Position numbers and translations under genes: made by a program
Origin: Micromonospora narathiwatensis
GTDB lineage: Bacteria; Actinomycetota; Actinomycetes; Mycobacteriales; Micromonosporaceae
Length of the DNA: 64,000 nt
Assembly (NCBI RefSeq): GCF_900089605.1
Contig: NZ_LT594324.1
Coordinates: forward strand, 1,674,001 to 1,738,000
Direction of reading: 5' to 3'
Part shown: positions 41,554-50,418 of the stretch, piece after piece
Numbering within the stretch: the first letter of the stretch is position 1
How the letters are laid out: the number at the start of each line of letters is the position of its first letter
The notes under the pieces: generated by a model
The model's database searches: none
Told to the model about the DNA's origin: nothing
What the model saw: the letters and a program-made list of their open reading frames with translations, nothing else

Positions 41554-42596
41554 CAGAAGAAGACCTTCGCGACGCGGAGCGCGCCCTGCGACCACGGCTC
41601 GCGGCTGGTGCGGCCGGCCCGGTGGGCCTCGCCTCGGGACCGCTGGGCCTGCCACCACCGAAACGTGCGCAGGAGGGCGTCCTGGTTGGAGTGTCGGGGG
41701 GTGAACCCGAGCCGTTGCCGTGCCTTGTCGGTGCTGACGTACGAGTCGGCGAGGAGCTTGCGCAGGAGTCGGTCGTAGACCGGGGACAGCCCGGCCCGGC
41801 CGAGCAGTTGGAGGGTGAGCAGGGCGGGTCGGGCCGGGATGGCGATGACCCGCCGGCCGTGACCGGCGGCGTCGAGGACGGACTGGAAGTCCTCCCGGAG
41901 CGTGCCGAACCGGTCGGCGGCCACGTTGAAGGTGTCGTTGGCCTGTTCCGGGTCGGCTCGCAGGGCGATGAGCACGCACTCGGTGAGGTCCTCGACGGCG
42001 CACATCTGGATGCGGACGTCGCCCCGGCCCAGCATGGGGAAGTGGCGTCCCTCGTGCGCCCATTCGAAGAGCATGGCGAACAGGCCCATCCGGCCGGGGC
42101 CCAGGAACGTCTTCGGCCGCAGCATCGGTACGCAGAGCCCGCGTTCCCGGAACTCCTCGGCCACCTGTTCCGCGGCGGCCTTGGCGCGTCCGTAGGTGTC
42201 GACCGGCTCGCGGGGGTGGGTTTCCGGGGTGGGCACCAGCGTGGGCAGCCCGTACACGGCGGTGGTGGAGATGTGCACGACGCGGGGCACGCCCGCGTCG
42301 GCGGCGGCGGTCAGCACGTTGCGGGTGCCGTCCACGATCACCGAGTGGATCTCGTCCGGCGCGTAGCTGGGCAGCGCGGCGGCGCAGTGCACGACCGCGC
42401 CGGCCCCGGTGAACGCCGCGGTCATCGCGGCCCGGTCGCGCACGTCGGCCACCGTGGCGCGTACCCCGGCCTCGGCGGGGGCGCGCAGGTCCACGCCGTG
42501 CACGGGTATGCCCTCGTCGCGCAGCCGGCGGACGACGAAGCCGCCGAGCATGCCGCTCGCCCCGGTCACCACGACCGGGCGGCCCTCGCCTACCAC
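41553..42596 (-). CDS. NAD-dependent epimerase/dehydratase (extended SDR)
   Basis: A 347-residue SDR. Rossmann motif VVVTGASGMLGGFVVRRL (TG-x-x-G-x-x-G), HISTTAVYG with the catalytic Ser/Thr, and Y-x-x-x-K in VDTYGRAKAAAE. Substrates of this branch are nucleotide sugars or related carbonyls. As in the DprE1/E2 pathway of mycobacteria, an oxidoreductase next to a UbiA could epimerise the lipid-linked sugar, but this protein is not DprE2-like enough to say so. GTG 42596 overlaps the aminotransferase stop by 7 bp (GTGGTAG). Confidence 0.88.
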   Translation of the reverse strand: MVGEGRPVVVTGASGMLGGFVVRRLRDEGIPVHGVDLRAPAEAGVRATVADVRDRAAMTAAFTGAGAVVHCAAALPSYAPDEIHSVIVDGTRNVLTAAADAGVPRVVHISTTAVYGLPTLVPTPETHPREPVDTYGRAKAAAEQVAEEFRERGLCVPMLRPKTFLGPGRMGLFAMLFEWAHEGRHFPMLGRGDVRIQMCAVEDLTECVLIALRADPEQANDTFNVAADRFGTLREDFQSVLDAAGHGRRVIAIPARPALLTLQLLGRAGLSPVYDRLLRKLLADSYVSTDKARQRLGFTPRHSNQDALLRTFRWWQAQRSRGEAHRAGRTSREPWSQGALRVAKVFF

Positions 42597-44011
42597 GCGG
42601 CACCGACCTTCTCCCGGACGAATCCGGTGAGCAGCCGGCGCAGCCCCAGGGCCAGGGTGGCGTCCAGTGCTTCCAGGAAGTACTCCAGGTCGGCCGGTTC
42701 GACCACGAGGGTGGGGGCGACCATGAGCGGGTTCTCGACGTTCGGGCTGTAGTACGTCATGATCTTGTGCTCGCGGTAGAGGTGCGCGATCACCGACAGG
42801 GTGATGAGCTTGGTGCCGAAGCGGGGGTCGCGGGTGAACCCCGGCACCAGCTTGCCGGCCAGCTCCAGCAGCTTCGGGCCGCTGTTGAGGAACACGCCGT
42901 ACAGCGAGCCCACCCCGGCGACGCGGTCCACCGCGTCCGGGTGGTTCGCGCGGATGCTTTCCAGGCCGGGTGCGAGGATCGCCTCCACCTGCCGGGCCCG
43001 GCCCGGGAAGTCGTCGTCGACGACCACGTTGACCGCCTCGATCGCGGTCGCGGTCTCCTCGCCGAACCCGTAGTAGGTGGTGCTGTGCAGGATCACGTCG
43101 GAGAGCCGGTCGTACGCCTTGCGGAACAGCCGTTCCCGCGCCGTGTACCCGGAGATGGACGCCTTGCCGCCGCCGAGGGACTTCGAGTAGGTGAGGATGT
43201 CCGGCAGCAGGCCGTCGTGGCGCATGAAGTAGAACAGGCTGCCGGTCTTGCCCCAGCCGGTGTAGACCTCGTCGAAGATCAACACGATGTCCTCGTCGGT
43301 GCACAGTTGCCGCAGTTCCCGCAGCGCCGACTCCGACCAGCAGCGCAGGCTCGACGCGCTGTACGGCTCCACCAGCAGCGCGTACACGTCGCAGCCGCCG
43401 TCCGGGCGGCGGGTGGCCTCCACCGCCGCCCGCACCGCCGCGACGTCGCCGTACGGGTACACCACCGCGTTGGGCAGCCCCGGGAACCGGAAGTGGTTCT
43501 CCGCCGACCCGGTCAGGCTGCCCGCGCCGAGCGTCTTGCCGTGGAAGCTGATGTCGGCGCGCAGGATCGTGTTCCGTCGGCCGTCGTGGTACTTGTACGC
43601 CATCTTGACGGCGCCCTCGTTCGCCTCCGCCCCAGAGTTGGGGAAGTAGGAGATCGACAGGTCGCCGGGCAGCAGTTCGGCCACGTTGTGGCTCAACGCC
43701 GCCACGTACGGAGAGAAGAACGCCTTGTGCACCTCCATCCGCCGCTGCTGCGCGAACCGGGCCCGGGCGGCGAGGATCCGGGGGTGGTTGTGGCCGTGGT
43801 TGAGCACGCCGACCCCGCCGGAGAGGTCCAGCACCCGACTGCCGTCGCGCATGTGGACCCAGGCGCCCTCCGCCCGGTCCACCAGTTCCCGGCCGAAGCC
43901 GAACGTCGTCATCAGGGACACCTGCGACCGGCTGACGTGCTTCCGGTAGAGGTCGTGCACCTCCCGGGTCGTCAGCTGTTCGCAGTCCTCAAGCCCGATC
44001 AACCTGCCCAT
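42590..44011 (-). CDS. PLP-dependent class III aminotransferase
   Basis: A 473-residue fold-type I enzyme. The acidic PLP-binding motif is IVLIFDEVYTGWGKTG, the Schiff-base Lys lies in LTYSKSLGGGKASISGY, and FPNSGAEANEGAVK is the phosphate-binding segment. Class III enzymes move amino groups from omega-amines or act on sugars/diamines; here an amino-sugar or an amine decoration on the glycan is inferred. ATG 44011 is used (GTG 44014 abuts it). The start lies within the last 23 bp of the flippase gene. Confidence 0.87.
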   Translation of the reverse strand: MGRLIGLEDCEQLTTREVHDLYRKHVSRSQVSLMTTFGFGRELVDRAEGAWVHMRDGSRVLDLSGGVGVLNHGHNHPRILAARARFAQQRRMEVHKAFFSPYVAALSHNVAELLPGDLSISYFPNSGAEANEGAVKMAYKYHDGRRNTILRADISFHGKTLGAGSLTGSAENHFRFPGLPNAVVYPYGDVAAVRAAVEATRRPDGGCDVYALLVEPYSASSLRCWSESALRELRQLCTDEDIVLIFDEVYTGWGKTGSLFYFMRHDGLLPDILTYSKSLGGGKASISGYTARERLFRKAYDRLSDVILHSTTYYGFGEETATAIEAVNVVVDDDFPGRARQVEAILAPGLESIRANHPDAVDRVAGVGSLYGVFLNSGPKLLELAGKLVPGFTRDPRFGTKLITLSVIAHLYREHKIMTYYSPNVENPLMVAPTLVVEPADLEYFLEALDATLALGLRRLLTGFVREKVGAAW

Positions 44012-45026
44012 CACCGCTCATCTCCCTCATGACCGCCGCATCCGATGCGGATGACCTTCGATGGATTAACTCGACCGCCCCGAGCGCCGCCCCGCCGAGC
44101 ACCACCTCGCCGACGGTGGTCACCAACCGACTCGCCACGGCCACCGCCACGGCCGAGGGCACCGGCAGCACCAACGCCAGGGCTCCGGACAGCACGGCCT
44201 CGCGTACCCCCAGCCCGTCCGGCACCACGATGGCCAGCACGCCGACCACGGTGGCCAGCCCGAACGCCCCCAGGCAGAGCGGCAGCGCCCGCCCGGGAGC
44301 GGCCCCCATCGCCACCGCCAGCAGCCACAGGTGCACTCCGCTGACCAGCCACGACAGGGTCTGCCACGCCACCGCCACCCGCACCGCCCGGCCGGAGACC
44401 GACACGTCCGGCTCGGGCCGGCGCAGCAGCCGCAGCACCAGGTGGGCGGTGCGGCCGAGCACGCCCGGCCAGCACACCGCCACCAGCACCGGCAGCGCGG
44501 GCAGTACCAGCCACGCCGCGCGGCCACCCAGCACCTGCGCGCCGGTGAGCAGCCCGACGGTCAACCCGGTCAGGTGCACCAGGAGCGTGCTGAGCGTCCC
44601 CGCCACCAGCATCCGGGACAGGGTCACCCCGTTCGCCGTGGCCACCTTGACGGCGGCGACCAGGCCGGGCACCTTGCCGGGGACGTACTTGGCGAGAAAC
44701 CCGACGAAGAAGATGCGCGCGACGCGCGTCGGGCTGACCGGAGGGCCGAGTTCCAACAGGACGGCCCGCCAGGAGAGCATCCCCAGCAGCGGTCCCGCCG
44801 TCGCCGCCAGCAGGGCGGCGGCGAGCAGCAGGACGATCTGGGTGCCGTCGCGTTGGCGGAGCAGGACGGCCACCACCGACCAGTCCTGGTCGGCCAGTGC
44901 CCGGGCGACGGCGGCCGTGACGGCCAGGCCGAACACCACCGCGACCAGCCGCCACAGCCGGCGCCGCCACCGCCGCTCCGGTCGCCCCGCGGTGGAGTCC
45001 GGGTCGAGCGCCGTGTCGAGGATCAT
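43989..45026 (-). CDS. Lysylphosphatidylglycerol-synthase TM-region (flippase-like) protein
   Basis: A 345-residue polytopic protein with about eight helices, of the UPF0104/AglD2 (LPG synthase membrane domain) type: FFVGFLAKYVPGKVPGLVAAVKVA and PDGLGVREAVLSGALAL are the recurring motifs. It lacks the aminoacyltransferase domain of MprF. Such stand-alone domains are thought to flip or bind lipids and often sit in glycolipid clusters. ATG 45026 overlaps the preceding GT2 stop (ATGA). Confidence 0.85.
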   Translation of the reverse strand: MILDTALDPDSTAGRPERRWRRRLWRLVAVVFGLAVTAAVARALADQDWSVVAVLLRQRDGTQIVLLLAAALLAATAGPLLGMLSWRAVLLELGPPVSPTRVARIFFVGFLAKYVPGKVPGLVAAVKVATANGVTLSRMLVAGTLSTLLVHLTGLTVGLLTGAQVLGGRAAWLVLPALPVLVAVCWPGVLGRTAHLVLRLLRRPEPDVSVSGRAVRVAVAWQTLSWLVSGVHLWLLAVAMGAAPGRALPLCLGAFGLATVVGVLAIVVPDGLGVREAVLSGALALVLPVPSAVAVAVASRLVTTVGEVVLGGAALGAVELIHRRSSASDAAVMREMSGDGQVDRA

Positions 45027-46093
45027 CTCCGCGCCCCCGCCTCCGCCGGCCGCGCCTGGCTCGTACGCTCCCGCAACAGCGCGTACGCGGCCCGCGGCAG
45101 CCCGGCGACGAGCCCGGCGACGAGCGTGACGTGGGCCAGCACGTGCATCCCGGCCGCGAACACGGCGAACCGGGGCCCCCGCAGCCGGTACGCGAACCGC
45201 AGGAACCCGTGGTTGGCGGCCACGACGGCCAGGCCGAACGCCGGCCAGGTCAGCGGCAGCCACGGCACGGCCACGGTCAACGGCACGCTCAGCAGCGCCA
45301 GCCCCGACGCGACCAGGGACACCCGTGCGGACCATTCGAGGTGCCGGAACCGGTCCGGTGACATCATCCCCACCCGGGCGCCCGTCGCGCCGGCCCGCTG
45401 CCGCCGCCAGGTCCGCACCATGAGCAGGGGTTTCGTGCCGGCCCGGACGAACTGCTCACGTAGCAGCGGCAGCAGCCGGTCGACGTCGTCGTGCCGGGTG
45501 AGCACCCGGTCGGTCGCCACCAGCCGGTACCGGGCCGGCAGCCGGGTGCCGAACTCGTCGTCCTCGCCGTCGCGCAGCCGCTCGTCGAACCCGCCGGCCT
45601 CGGTGAACACCGCCCGGGGGATGAGGCTCGCGGCCAGCAGCGCCCCGGTCTCGCGCCCCACGCTGCGTTTGCGCCAGTGGTGTTCGAAGGCGACGCGGTA
45701 GGCCTCGACGGGGCCGTCGTCGTAGAGGGGGTGGGGGGCGTAGATGCCTTGGATCATTCCGGCGTGGGGGGTGTGGTGGAGGAGGTGGATGGCGTTTTCG
45801 ATGGCGTCGGGGGCGAGTGCGGTGTCGGAGTCGACGAAGAAGAGCAGGGGTGCGGTGCTGTTGGCTGCTCCGGTGTTGCGGGCGGCGGCTGGTCCTTGGT
45901 TGGTGGGGGTGGTGATGAGGGTGCAGGGGTAGTCGTGGGTGATGGTGGGGGAGGTGTCGGTGCTGTGGTCGTCGACGACGATGACTTCGGTGGGTTGGTG
46001 GGTTTGGGCGTAGATGGAGTCGAGGCAGGCGCGCAGGGTTTTGGCCTTGTTGAAGTTCGGCACCACCACCGCCACCGCGTCCGGCCCGTTCAC
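45023..46093 (-). CDS. GT2-family glycosyltransferase with membrane C terminus (copy 1)
   Basis: A 356-residue GT-A enzyme. Catalytic part: AVVVPNFNKAKTLRACLDSIY, EVIVVDDHSTD, FFVDSDTALAP (DxD) and a GEDDEFGTR acidic motif. About three helices occupy residues 240-340. Codons for residues 3-144 are identical to those of the next gene (perfect 424-bp repeat) and use CTC, CAA and GGA where the rest uses CTG, CAG and GGC, so this block is foreign or converted. GTG 46093 overlaps the upstream gene's stop (GTGA). The acceptor is unknown. Confidence 0.9.
   Translation of the reverse strand: MNGPDAVAVVVPNFNKAKTLRACLDSIYAQTHQPTEVIVVDDHSTDTSPTITHDYPCTLITTPTNQGPAAARNTGAANSTAPLLFFVDSDTALAPDAIENAIHLLHHTPHAGMIQGIYAPHPLYDDGPVEAYRVAFEHHWRKRSVGRETGALLAASLIPRAVFTEAGGFDERLRDGEDDEFGTRLPARYRLVATDRVLTRHDDVDRLLPLLREQFVRAGTKPLLMVRTWRRQRAGATGARVGMMSPDRFRHLEWSARVSLVASGLALLSVPLTVAVPWLPLTWPAFGLAVVAANHGFLRFAYRLRGPRFAVFAAGMHVLAHVTLVAGLVAGLPRAAYALLRERTSQARPAEAGARR
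45660..46083. repeat. 424-bp perfect direct repeat, copy 1
   Basis: Identical to 46661-47084 (offset 1001 bp) by line-by-line comparison. It covers the catalytic half of two adjacent GT2 genes. The coding strand is C-rich and G-poor, unlike both flanks. Confidence 0.95.
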
Positions 46094-47094
46094 CGCGCCC
46101 ACCTCCGGGCCAGGACGTAGGCGACCCGCAGCGCGCCCACCCCGGTGCCGACCACCGCCAGGGCGTAGAACAGCGTGTGCATGCCCGTCGCGTACGCGGC
46201 GAAGCCGGGCCCACGCAGCCGGTAGGTGAAGCGGAGGAACTCGTGGCTCATGGCGGTGGACGCCACGAGCAGGGCGAGCCACAGCGGCACCAGCCCCGGC
46301 AGGACGGGCAGGAGCGGCAGCGTCAGCAGACTCAGCCCGGACAGCACCAGGCCCGTCGGTGACACCGCGTTGACCCGCATCCCGGTGCCGGCGTTGCGCC
46401 GCCGCCCGGCGCGGAGCATCACCAGCGGGGTGGCGGTCGCGAAGCCGAACTGCTCGCGTACGAACGGCAGGAAGCGGTCGACGTCGTCGTGCCGGGTGAC
46501 CACGGTGTCGGTGACCACCAGCCGGTACCGCTCGGGCATCCGCGTGCCGAACTCGGCGTCCTCCCCGGTACGCAGCCGCTCGTCGAACCCGCCGACCTCG
46601 TCGAACACGGCGCGGGGGATGAGGCTGGCCGCGAAGAGCGTCGCGGCCCGTGAACGTCCGACGCTGCGTTTGCGCCAGTGGTGTTCGAAGGCGACGCGGT
46701 AGGCCTCGACGGGGCCGTCGTCGTAGAGGGGGTGGGGGGCGTAGATGCCTTGGATCATTCCGGCGTGGGGGGTGTGGTGGAGGAGGTGGATGGCGTTTTC
46801 GATGGCGTCGGGGGCGAGTGCGGTGTCGGAGTCGACGAAGAAGAGCAGGGGTGCGGTGCTGTTGGCTGCTCCGGTGTTGCGGGCGGCGGCTGGTCCTTGG
46901 TTGGTGGGGGTGGTGATGAGGGTGCAGGGGTAGTCGTGGGTGATGGTGGGGGAGGTGTCGGTGCTGTGGTCGTCGACGACGATGACTTCGGTGGGTTGGT
47001 GGGTTTGGGCGTAGATGGAGTCGAGGCAGGCGCGCAGGGTTTTGGCCTTGTTGAAGTTCGGCACCACCACCGCCACCGCGTCCGCCGCCGGCAT
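46090..47094 (-). CDS. GT2-family glycosyltransferase with membrane C terminus (copy 2)
   Basis: A 334-residue GT2 enzyme whose first 145 or so residues are the same as copy 1 except at the start (MPAADAVAVVV). After SVGR the two diverge: this one has AATLFAASLIPRAVFDEVGG, GEDAEFGTRMPERY and its own C-terminal helices (VLSGLSLLTLPLLPVLPGLVPL). Catalytic DSD and acidic motifs are intact. ATG 47094 overlaps the GT87 stop by one base. Shared catalytic halves with different tails suggest the same donor sugar and different acceptors or partners. Confidence 0.9.
   Translation of the reverse strand: MPAADAVAVVVPNFNKAKTLRACLDSIYAQTHQPTEVIVVDDHSTDTSPTITHDYPCTLITTPTNQGPAAARNTGAANSTAPLLFFVDSDTALAPDAIENAIHLLHHTPHAGMIQGIYAPHPLYDDGPVEAYRVAFEHHWRKRSVGRSRAATLFAASLIPRAVFDEVGGFDERLRTGEDAEFGTRMPERYRLVVTDTVVTRHDDVDRFLPFVREQFGFATATPLVMLRAGRRRNAGTGMRVNAVSPTGLVLSGLSLLTLPLLPVLPGLVPLWLALLVASTAMSHEFLRFTYRLRGPGFAAYATGMHTLFYALAVVGTGVGALRVAYVLARRWAR
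46661..47084. repeat. 424-bp perfect direct repeat, copy 2
   Basis: See 45660-46083. Identity begins at the base before CGCTGCGTTTGCG and ends 10 bp inside the start codons of the two genes. Confidence 0.95.
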
Positions 47095-48326
47095 CAGAGC
47101 CGCCCGCCGACGGTCGCCCGGCCCGGCCGCACCGGAGCGCTGCGGCGCAGCCACACCGCCGCCAGGACCAGCAGCCCCGCGCCGGTGAGGGTGTAGAGCA
47201 GCTCGACCGGCATCACCCACGCCCGTTCCGGAACCGGCGCCCACCCGACCACGTACGCGACCCACCACGGCAGCGGCAGGGCGAAGACGAGCCACAGGGC
47301 GCCGACGAGCAGCCGGGCGGGGCCCGGCCGGTGCCACGTACGCGCGGCCAGCAGCGCCAGCAGCGGCACGCACCAGACCCAGTGGGCGTACCAGGTGACC
47401 GGCGAGACGAGCAGGCCGGTCACCGCGCACGTCAGGATCCCGGTCAGCTCCTCGCCCCGGCGGCTCGCCCACACCGCGACGGCCAGCCCGACCACGCCCA
47501 CCACCACGCTCACGGGCAGCCACGCGGCCGGCCCGGGGCCCGGAAGCAGGTTCAGCGCGGCACCCCGGATGGAACTGCCGAACGCCTCCTCGCCGGGCGG
47601 CCTGGTCCGCGAGCTGTCCAGGAACGCCCCGCCCCAGAAGGTGACGGAGGCGGCGGGCAGGAGCAGGAAGCCGACCGCCACGGTGCCGAGGAAGCTCAGC
47701 AGGGCGGTCACGCCGGCCCTGGTCCGACGGGTCAGCAGGAGGTAGCCGACGAAGACGAGCGGGGTCAGCTTGATCCCGGCGGCGACGCCGACCAGGACGC
47801 CCTGGTGCCGCCCCGTGATCAGCAGCAGGTCGAGCAGGAGCAGCGCCAGCAGGAGGATGTTCACGTTGCCCAGCAGCAGCGTCCCCGCGATCGGGGAGAG
47901 CGGCAGCACGGCCAGGGTGCCGGCGGCCAGCAGGGTCGGCCGCCGCCGGTCCCCGGCGGGGGTGAGGTGGTCGACCAGGAGCCACACCACGGCCGGCACG
48001 GCGAGCGCCGACACCACCGTCCATCCCCAGTACCCGGCCGTCGGGCCGAACCACGCCAGTGGGGTCAGTGCCAGCACGGCGAACGGGGGGTAGACGAAGC
48101 CGTATCCGTCGCGGCTGGTCTCGTACGGCGTACCGTCGGCCAGGGCCGCCTGGACGGCCTGCCGGTAGACCGCCAGGTCGCCACCGGGGGACCAGGCGCT
48201 CCCGCTGCGCGCCGCGACCCAGTGCACGGCCGCTATCGCCGCCACCGTCGCGCCGACCGCCAGGAGCACCGTGCCGGTGGCCGTACGCCGCGCGGAGCGC
48301 GTCGGGTCGCGGGAGAGAACGATCAT
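47094..48326 (-). CDS. GT87-family (DUF2029) polyprenyl-phosphate-sugar mannosyltransferase-like protein
   Basis: A 410-residue integral membrane protein with ten or so helices. The first periplasmic loop has PGGDLAVYRQAVQAALADGTPY (the Asp used by GT-C enzymes), then FVYPPFAVLALTPL, and a later LLGNVNILLLALLLLDLLL, all typical of DUF2029/GT87 including the PimE mannosyltransferase. It would use a polyprenyl-phosphate sugar on the outer face, consistent with the UbiA in the operon. ATG 48326 overlaps the preceding stop. Confidence 0.88.
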   Translation of the reverse strand: MIVLSRDPTRSARRTATGTVLLAVGATVAAIAAVHWVAARSGSAWSPGGDLAVYRQAVQAALADGTPYETSRDGYGFVYPPFAVLALTPLAWFGPTAGYWGWTVVSALAVPAVVWLLVDHLTPAGDRRRPTLLAAGTLAVLPLSPIAGTLLLGNVNILLLALLLLDLLLITGRHQGVLVGVAAGIKLTPLVFVGYLLLTRRTRAGVTALLSFLGTVAVGFLLLPAASVTFWGGAFLDSSRTRPPGEEAFGSSIRGAALNLLPGPGPAAWLPVSVVVGVVGLAVAVWASRRGEELTGILTCAVTGLLVSPVTWYAHWVWCVPLLALLAARTWHRPGPARLLVGALWLVFALPLPWWVAYVVGWAPVPERAWVMPVELLYTLTGAGLLVLAAVWLRRSAPVRPGRATVGGRL

Positions 48327-49321
48327 CGGGGGACCCCGACCGAGGGGGTGGCCCGCCAGGTGGCGCGGCGCAGGAGCCGCTGCGCCGATCCGATCGCCGC
48401 GCCGGCCGCCGAGGTGAGCTGGTACAGCAGGTGGACGGCGGCGAACCGCAGTCCGAACCGCGCTCCCCGGCTGGTCACCACCCGGCGGTAGGTGCCGGCG
48501 TCCAGCGCGACGGCCACGGCGACGAGCGCCAGCGGCACCGCCACGCCACCGGGCCACGCGACCAGCGGCAGCGGCAGGGTGAGGGCGGCGGCGAGGACCA
48601 GGCCGCTGGCCAGTACGCGGGAGGCGGCGCCGCCGAGCACCTCGCCGCGTCGTACCTCGGCGGCGCTGGCGCGCGCCCGCAGGAACACCTTCGGCAGCAG
48701 CACCCGCAGCGTGGTGTCGTGGTCGTGCACGCCGGCTATCGCCGCGGTGCTGTGCACGTCGTACCGCTGGCGGATCCGGTGTCCGTACTCGGGCGCCTCG
48801 GTGTGCCGCAGGTCGGGATTGAACGGTCCGATCTCGTGGAACACCTCGGTGCGCATCGCGCACAGGGCGGTGTGCAGCCCTTCCATGGGGCCTTCCCGGG
48901 CCAGCCACCAGTGGTACATCTGCAGGGCCCGGTACTCGGCGATGAGGTTGTGGGACAGCAGGGACTCCGGTCGCAGCACGCCGCAGATCGCGCCCAGCCG
49001 GGGCGTGGACCGCAGCTTCGCGACCGCCGCGGCGACGCTGCCCGGTTCGAGTGCGACGTCCGCGTCGAGGAAGAACAGGATCTCCCCGCGGGCCCGCTCG
49101 GCGCCGAGGTTCCGGGCGGCCCCGGGGCCGCTGTTGGTCTCCAGGCGCAGGACCGTGGCGCCGGCCGACGCGGCGACGGCGGCGGAGCCGTCGCTGCTGG
49201 CGTCGTCGACCACGATGATCTCGACGGCCGGGTACGTCTGCTGCCGCACCGACCGTACGCACAGCTCGACGGTGCGCGCCCGGTTGTAGCACGGTATGAC
49301 GACTGAGACCAGCGGGTCCAC
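48323..49321 (-). CDS. GT2-family glycosyltransferase, first gene of the glycan operon
   Basis: A 332-residue GT2 enzyme: VSVVIPCYNRARTVELCV, EIIVVDDASSDGS, ILFFLDADVAL (DAD metal motif) and a PEYGHRIRQRY motif, followed by two or three C-terminal helices. GTG 49321 has AAGGAGAG upstream. Its stop overlaps the GT87 start (ATGA). The three GT2 proteins of the operon share this layout (GT-A domain plus membrane tail) and probably extend the same lipid-linked glycan. A promoter should lie in 49322-49600, but none stands out. Confidence 0.9.
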   Translation of the reverse strand: MDPLVSVVIPCYNRARTVELCVRSVRQQTYPAVEIIVVDDASSDGSAAVAASAGATVLRLETNSGPGAARNLGAERARGEILFFLDADVALEPGSVAAAVAKLRSTPRLGAICGVLRPESLLSHNLIAEYRALQMYHWWLAREGPMEGLHTALCAMRTEVFHEIGPFNPDLRHTEAPEYGHRIRQRYDVHSTAAIAGVHDHDTTLRVLLPKVFLRARASAAEVRRGEVLGGAASRVLASGLVLAAALTLPLPLVAWPGGVAVPLALVAVAVALDAGTYRRVVTSRGARFGLRFAAVHLLYQLTSAAGAAIGSAQRLLRRATWRATPSVGVPR

Positions 49322-50418
49322 TGCGTCTCTCCTTCACGCGTCAGCCGGCCACGTGCCGGCTGTTCTGGGCAGTTCGTTGCCCCCCGTGAACAATTGCGTC
49401 AGGCGTTGCCGAAAGCTTCAGTAGCGGGATTTCGGAAGGCGTCCTTGCCTCTTGTTTCCGCGCGCTCGCTGGCCGGCTAATCGATAGTCATCGCGAAATC
49501 CATCAAGCGATGACCGCCTATATCTTGCGGCCGCCCGGTCGGTCCGTCAAGGACTTGACAAACCGCCGGTTGTGCCTGCCGGATGACGGGTCGAACTCTC
49601 GGGTGGATTGCCCGAAAGATTGTTTGTGCGACTAAGATGTTCATCGATGGAGTTGATAATGGCCAATATCGTCGTATTGGCGTCGGGTGGCTTTTTGGTC
49701 GGCGCGGGGTGCCGCTCAACCCGATGGCGCTCGCGTCGTCGCTGTCGTTGCGGCCCTGTTGGGGGCCGTAACGGGGGGCCTGTGACGGTGCCGACACCGG
49801 GTGGGGGGTCCGGTGCGGGGCACTGCGATGATCAGATGACCGCAGTTTGGTGTGTGCCGGTCGGCCTGCGGATTTACCGCCTTGGGTGGCGCGTGCCGTA
49901 CCCTGGCCGGGACTCCTGCGGGGGTTTCGGTAAACGGTTTCAGGAGCCGAAACTTTCGTCGCCGGCGTCGGCTGTCTGGGGGTTCGTCGTGGTCGTACTC
50001 AATCGGTCCGCCGGTGGGACGGCCGCCGTCTCCTGAACCGCCGCCGGGCGTCGGCCGGATGACTCACTACGTCCATTGCCCGGTGCCGGCGGTTTCCCGC
50101 TCGGTGCGGTGCGGCCGCCGCGATGCCGAGGATTGGTCGCCGTCGCCGGGCGAGTACGGCGAGAGGCGCGGACGCGGCCGCCACGACCGGCGCGCTCCCC
50201 CATGGTCCAGCCCGGCGGTGGTGCCCCCTGCCCGTTACGGGCATGCGGCCCGGACGGGCGTCGAGTCCGCCCGGTTCGTGCGGAGAGAGAGGAATTTGTT
50301 CGTATACATGCCACTTAGGTCGTTTGATGGCTAACGTGACGGCTGTCGGATTGGCAGAGAGGGTGACAGTGACCAGCCATGACGTGCCCGCGGCGGCAGA
50401 CAGCCGAAGGACAGCCTG
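49322..50418. other. 1.1-kb gene-poor gap
   Basis: No gene is supported on either strand for nearly 1.1 kb. The left half (49330-49700) is unusually AT-rich for this genome, with TTGACA at 49555-49560 and poly-T/A patches; such regions often hold promoters for the flanking operons or recently acquired DNA. The right half contains a duplicated methyltransferase tail (50063-50117). Short frames present (for example minus-strand 49797-49477) have no ribosome site or recognisable product. Confidence 0.6.
50063..50117 (-). pseudogene. Duplicated fragment of the methyltransferase gene tail
   Basis: About 54 bp here match 51307-51360 at about 47 positions. On the minus strand they encode RPHRTERETAGTGQWT then a stop, against RPHRTERDTPGTGQWT in the intact methyltransferase. 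Only the last part of the gene is present, so it is a remnant left by duplication or by insertion of the deacetylase gene between two copies. Confidence 0.7.

Noticed and set aside
45660..47084. Insertion sequence as explanation of the repeat
   Set aside because: No transposase, terminal inverted repeats or target duplications; the repeat lies in frame within two functional genes.
45491..47196. Gly/Val-rich plus-strand frames across the two GT2 genes
   Set aside because: They are the complement of the C-rich foreign block and occur twice only because of the 424-bp repeat; no start site or homology.
49477..49797. 106-codon minus-strand frame in the gap upstream of the glycan operon
   Set aside because: No ribosome site, no recognisable product, and atypical codon positions for this genome.
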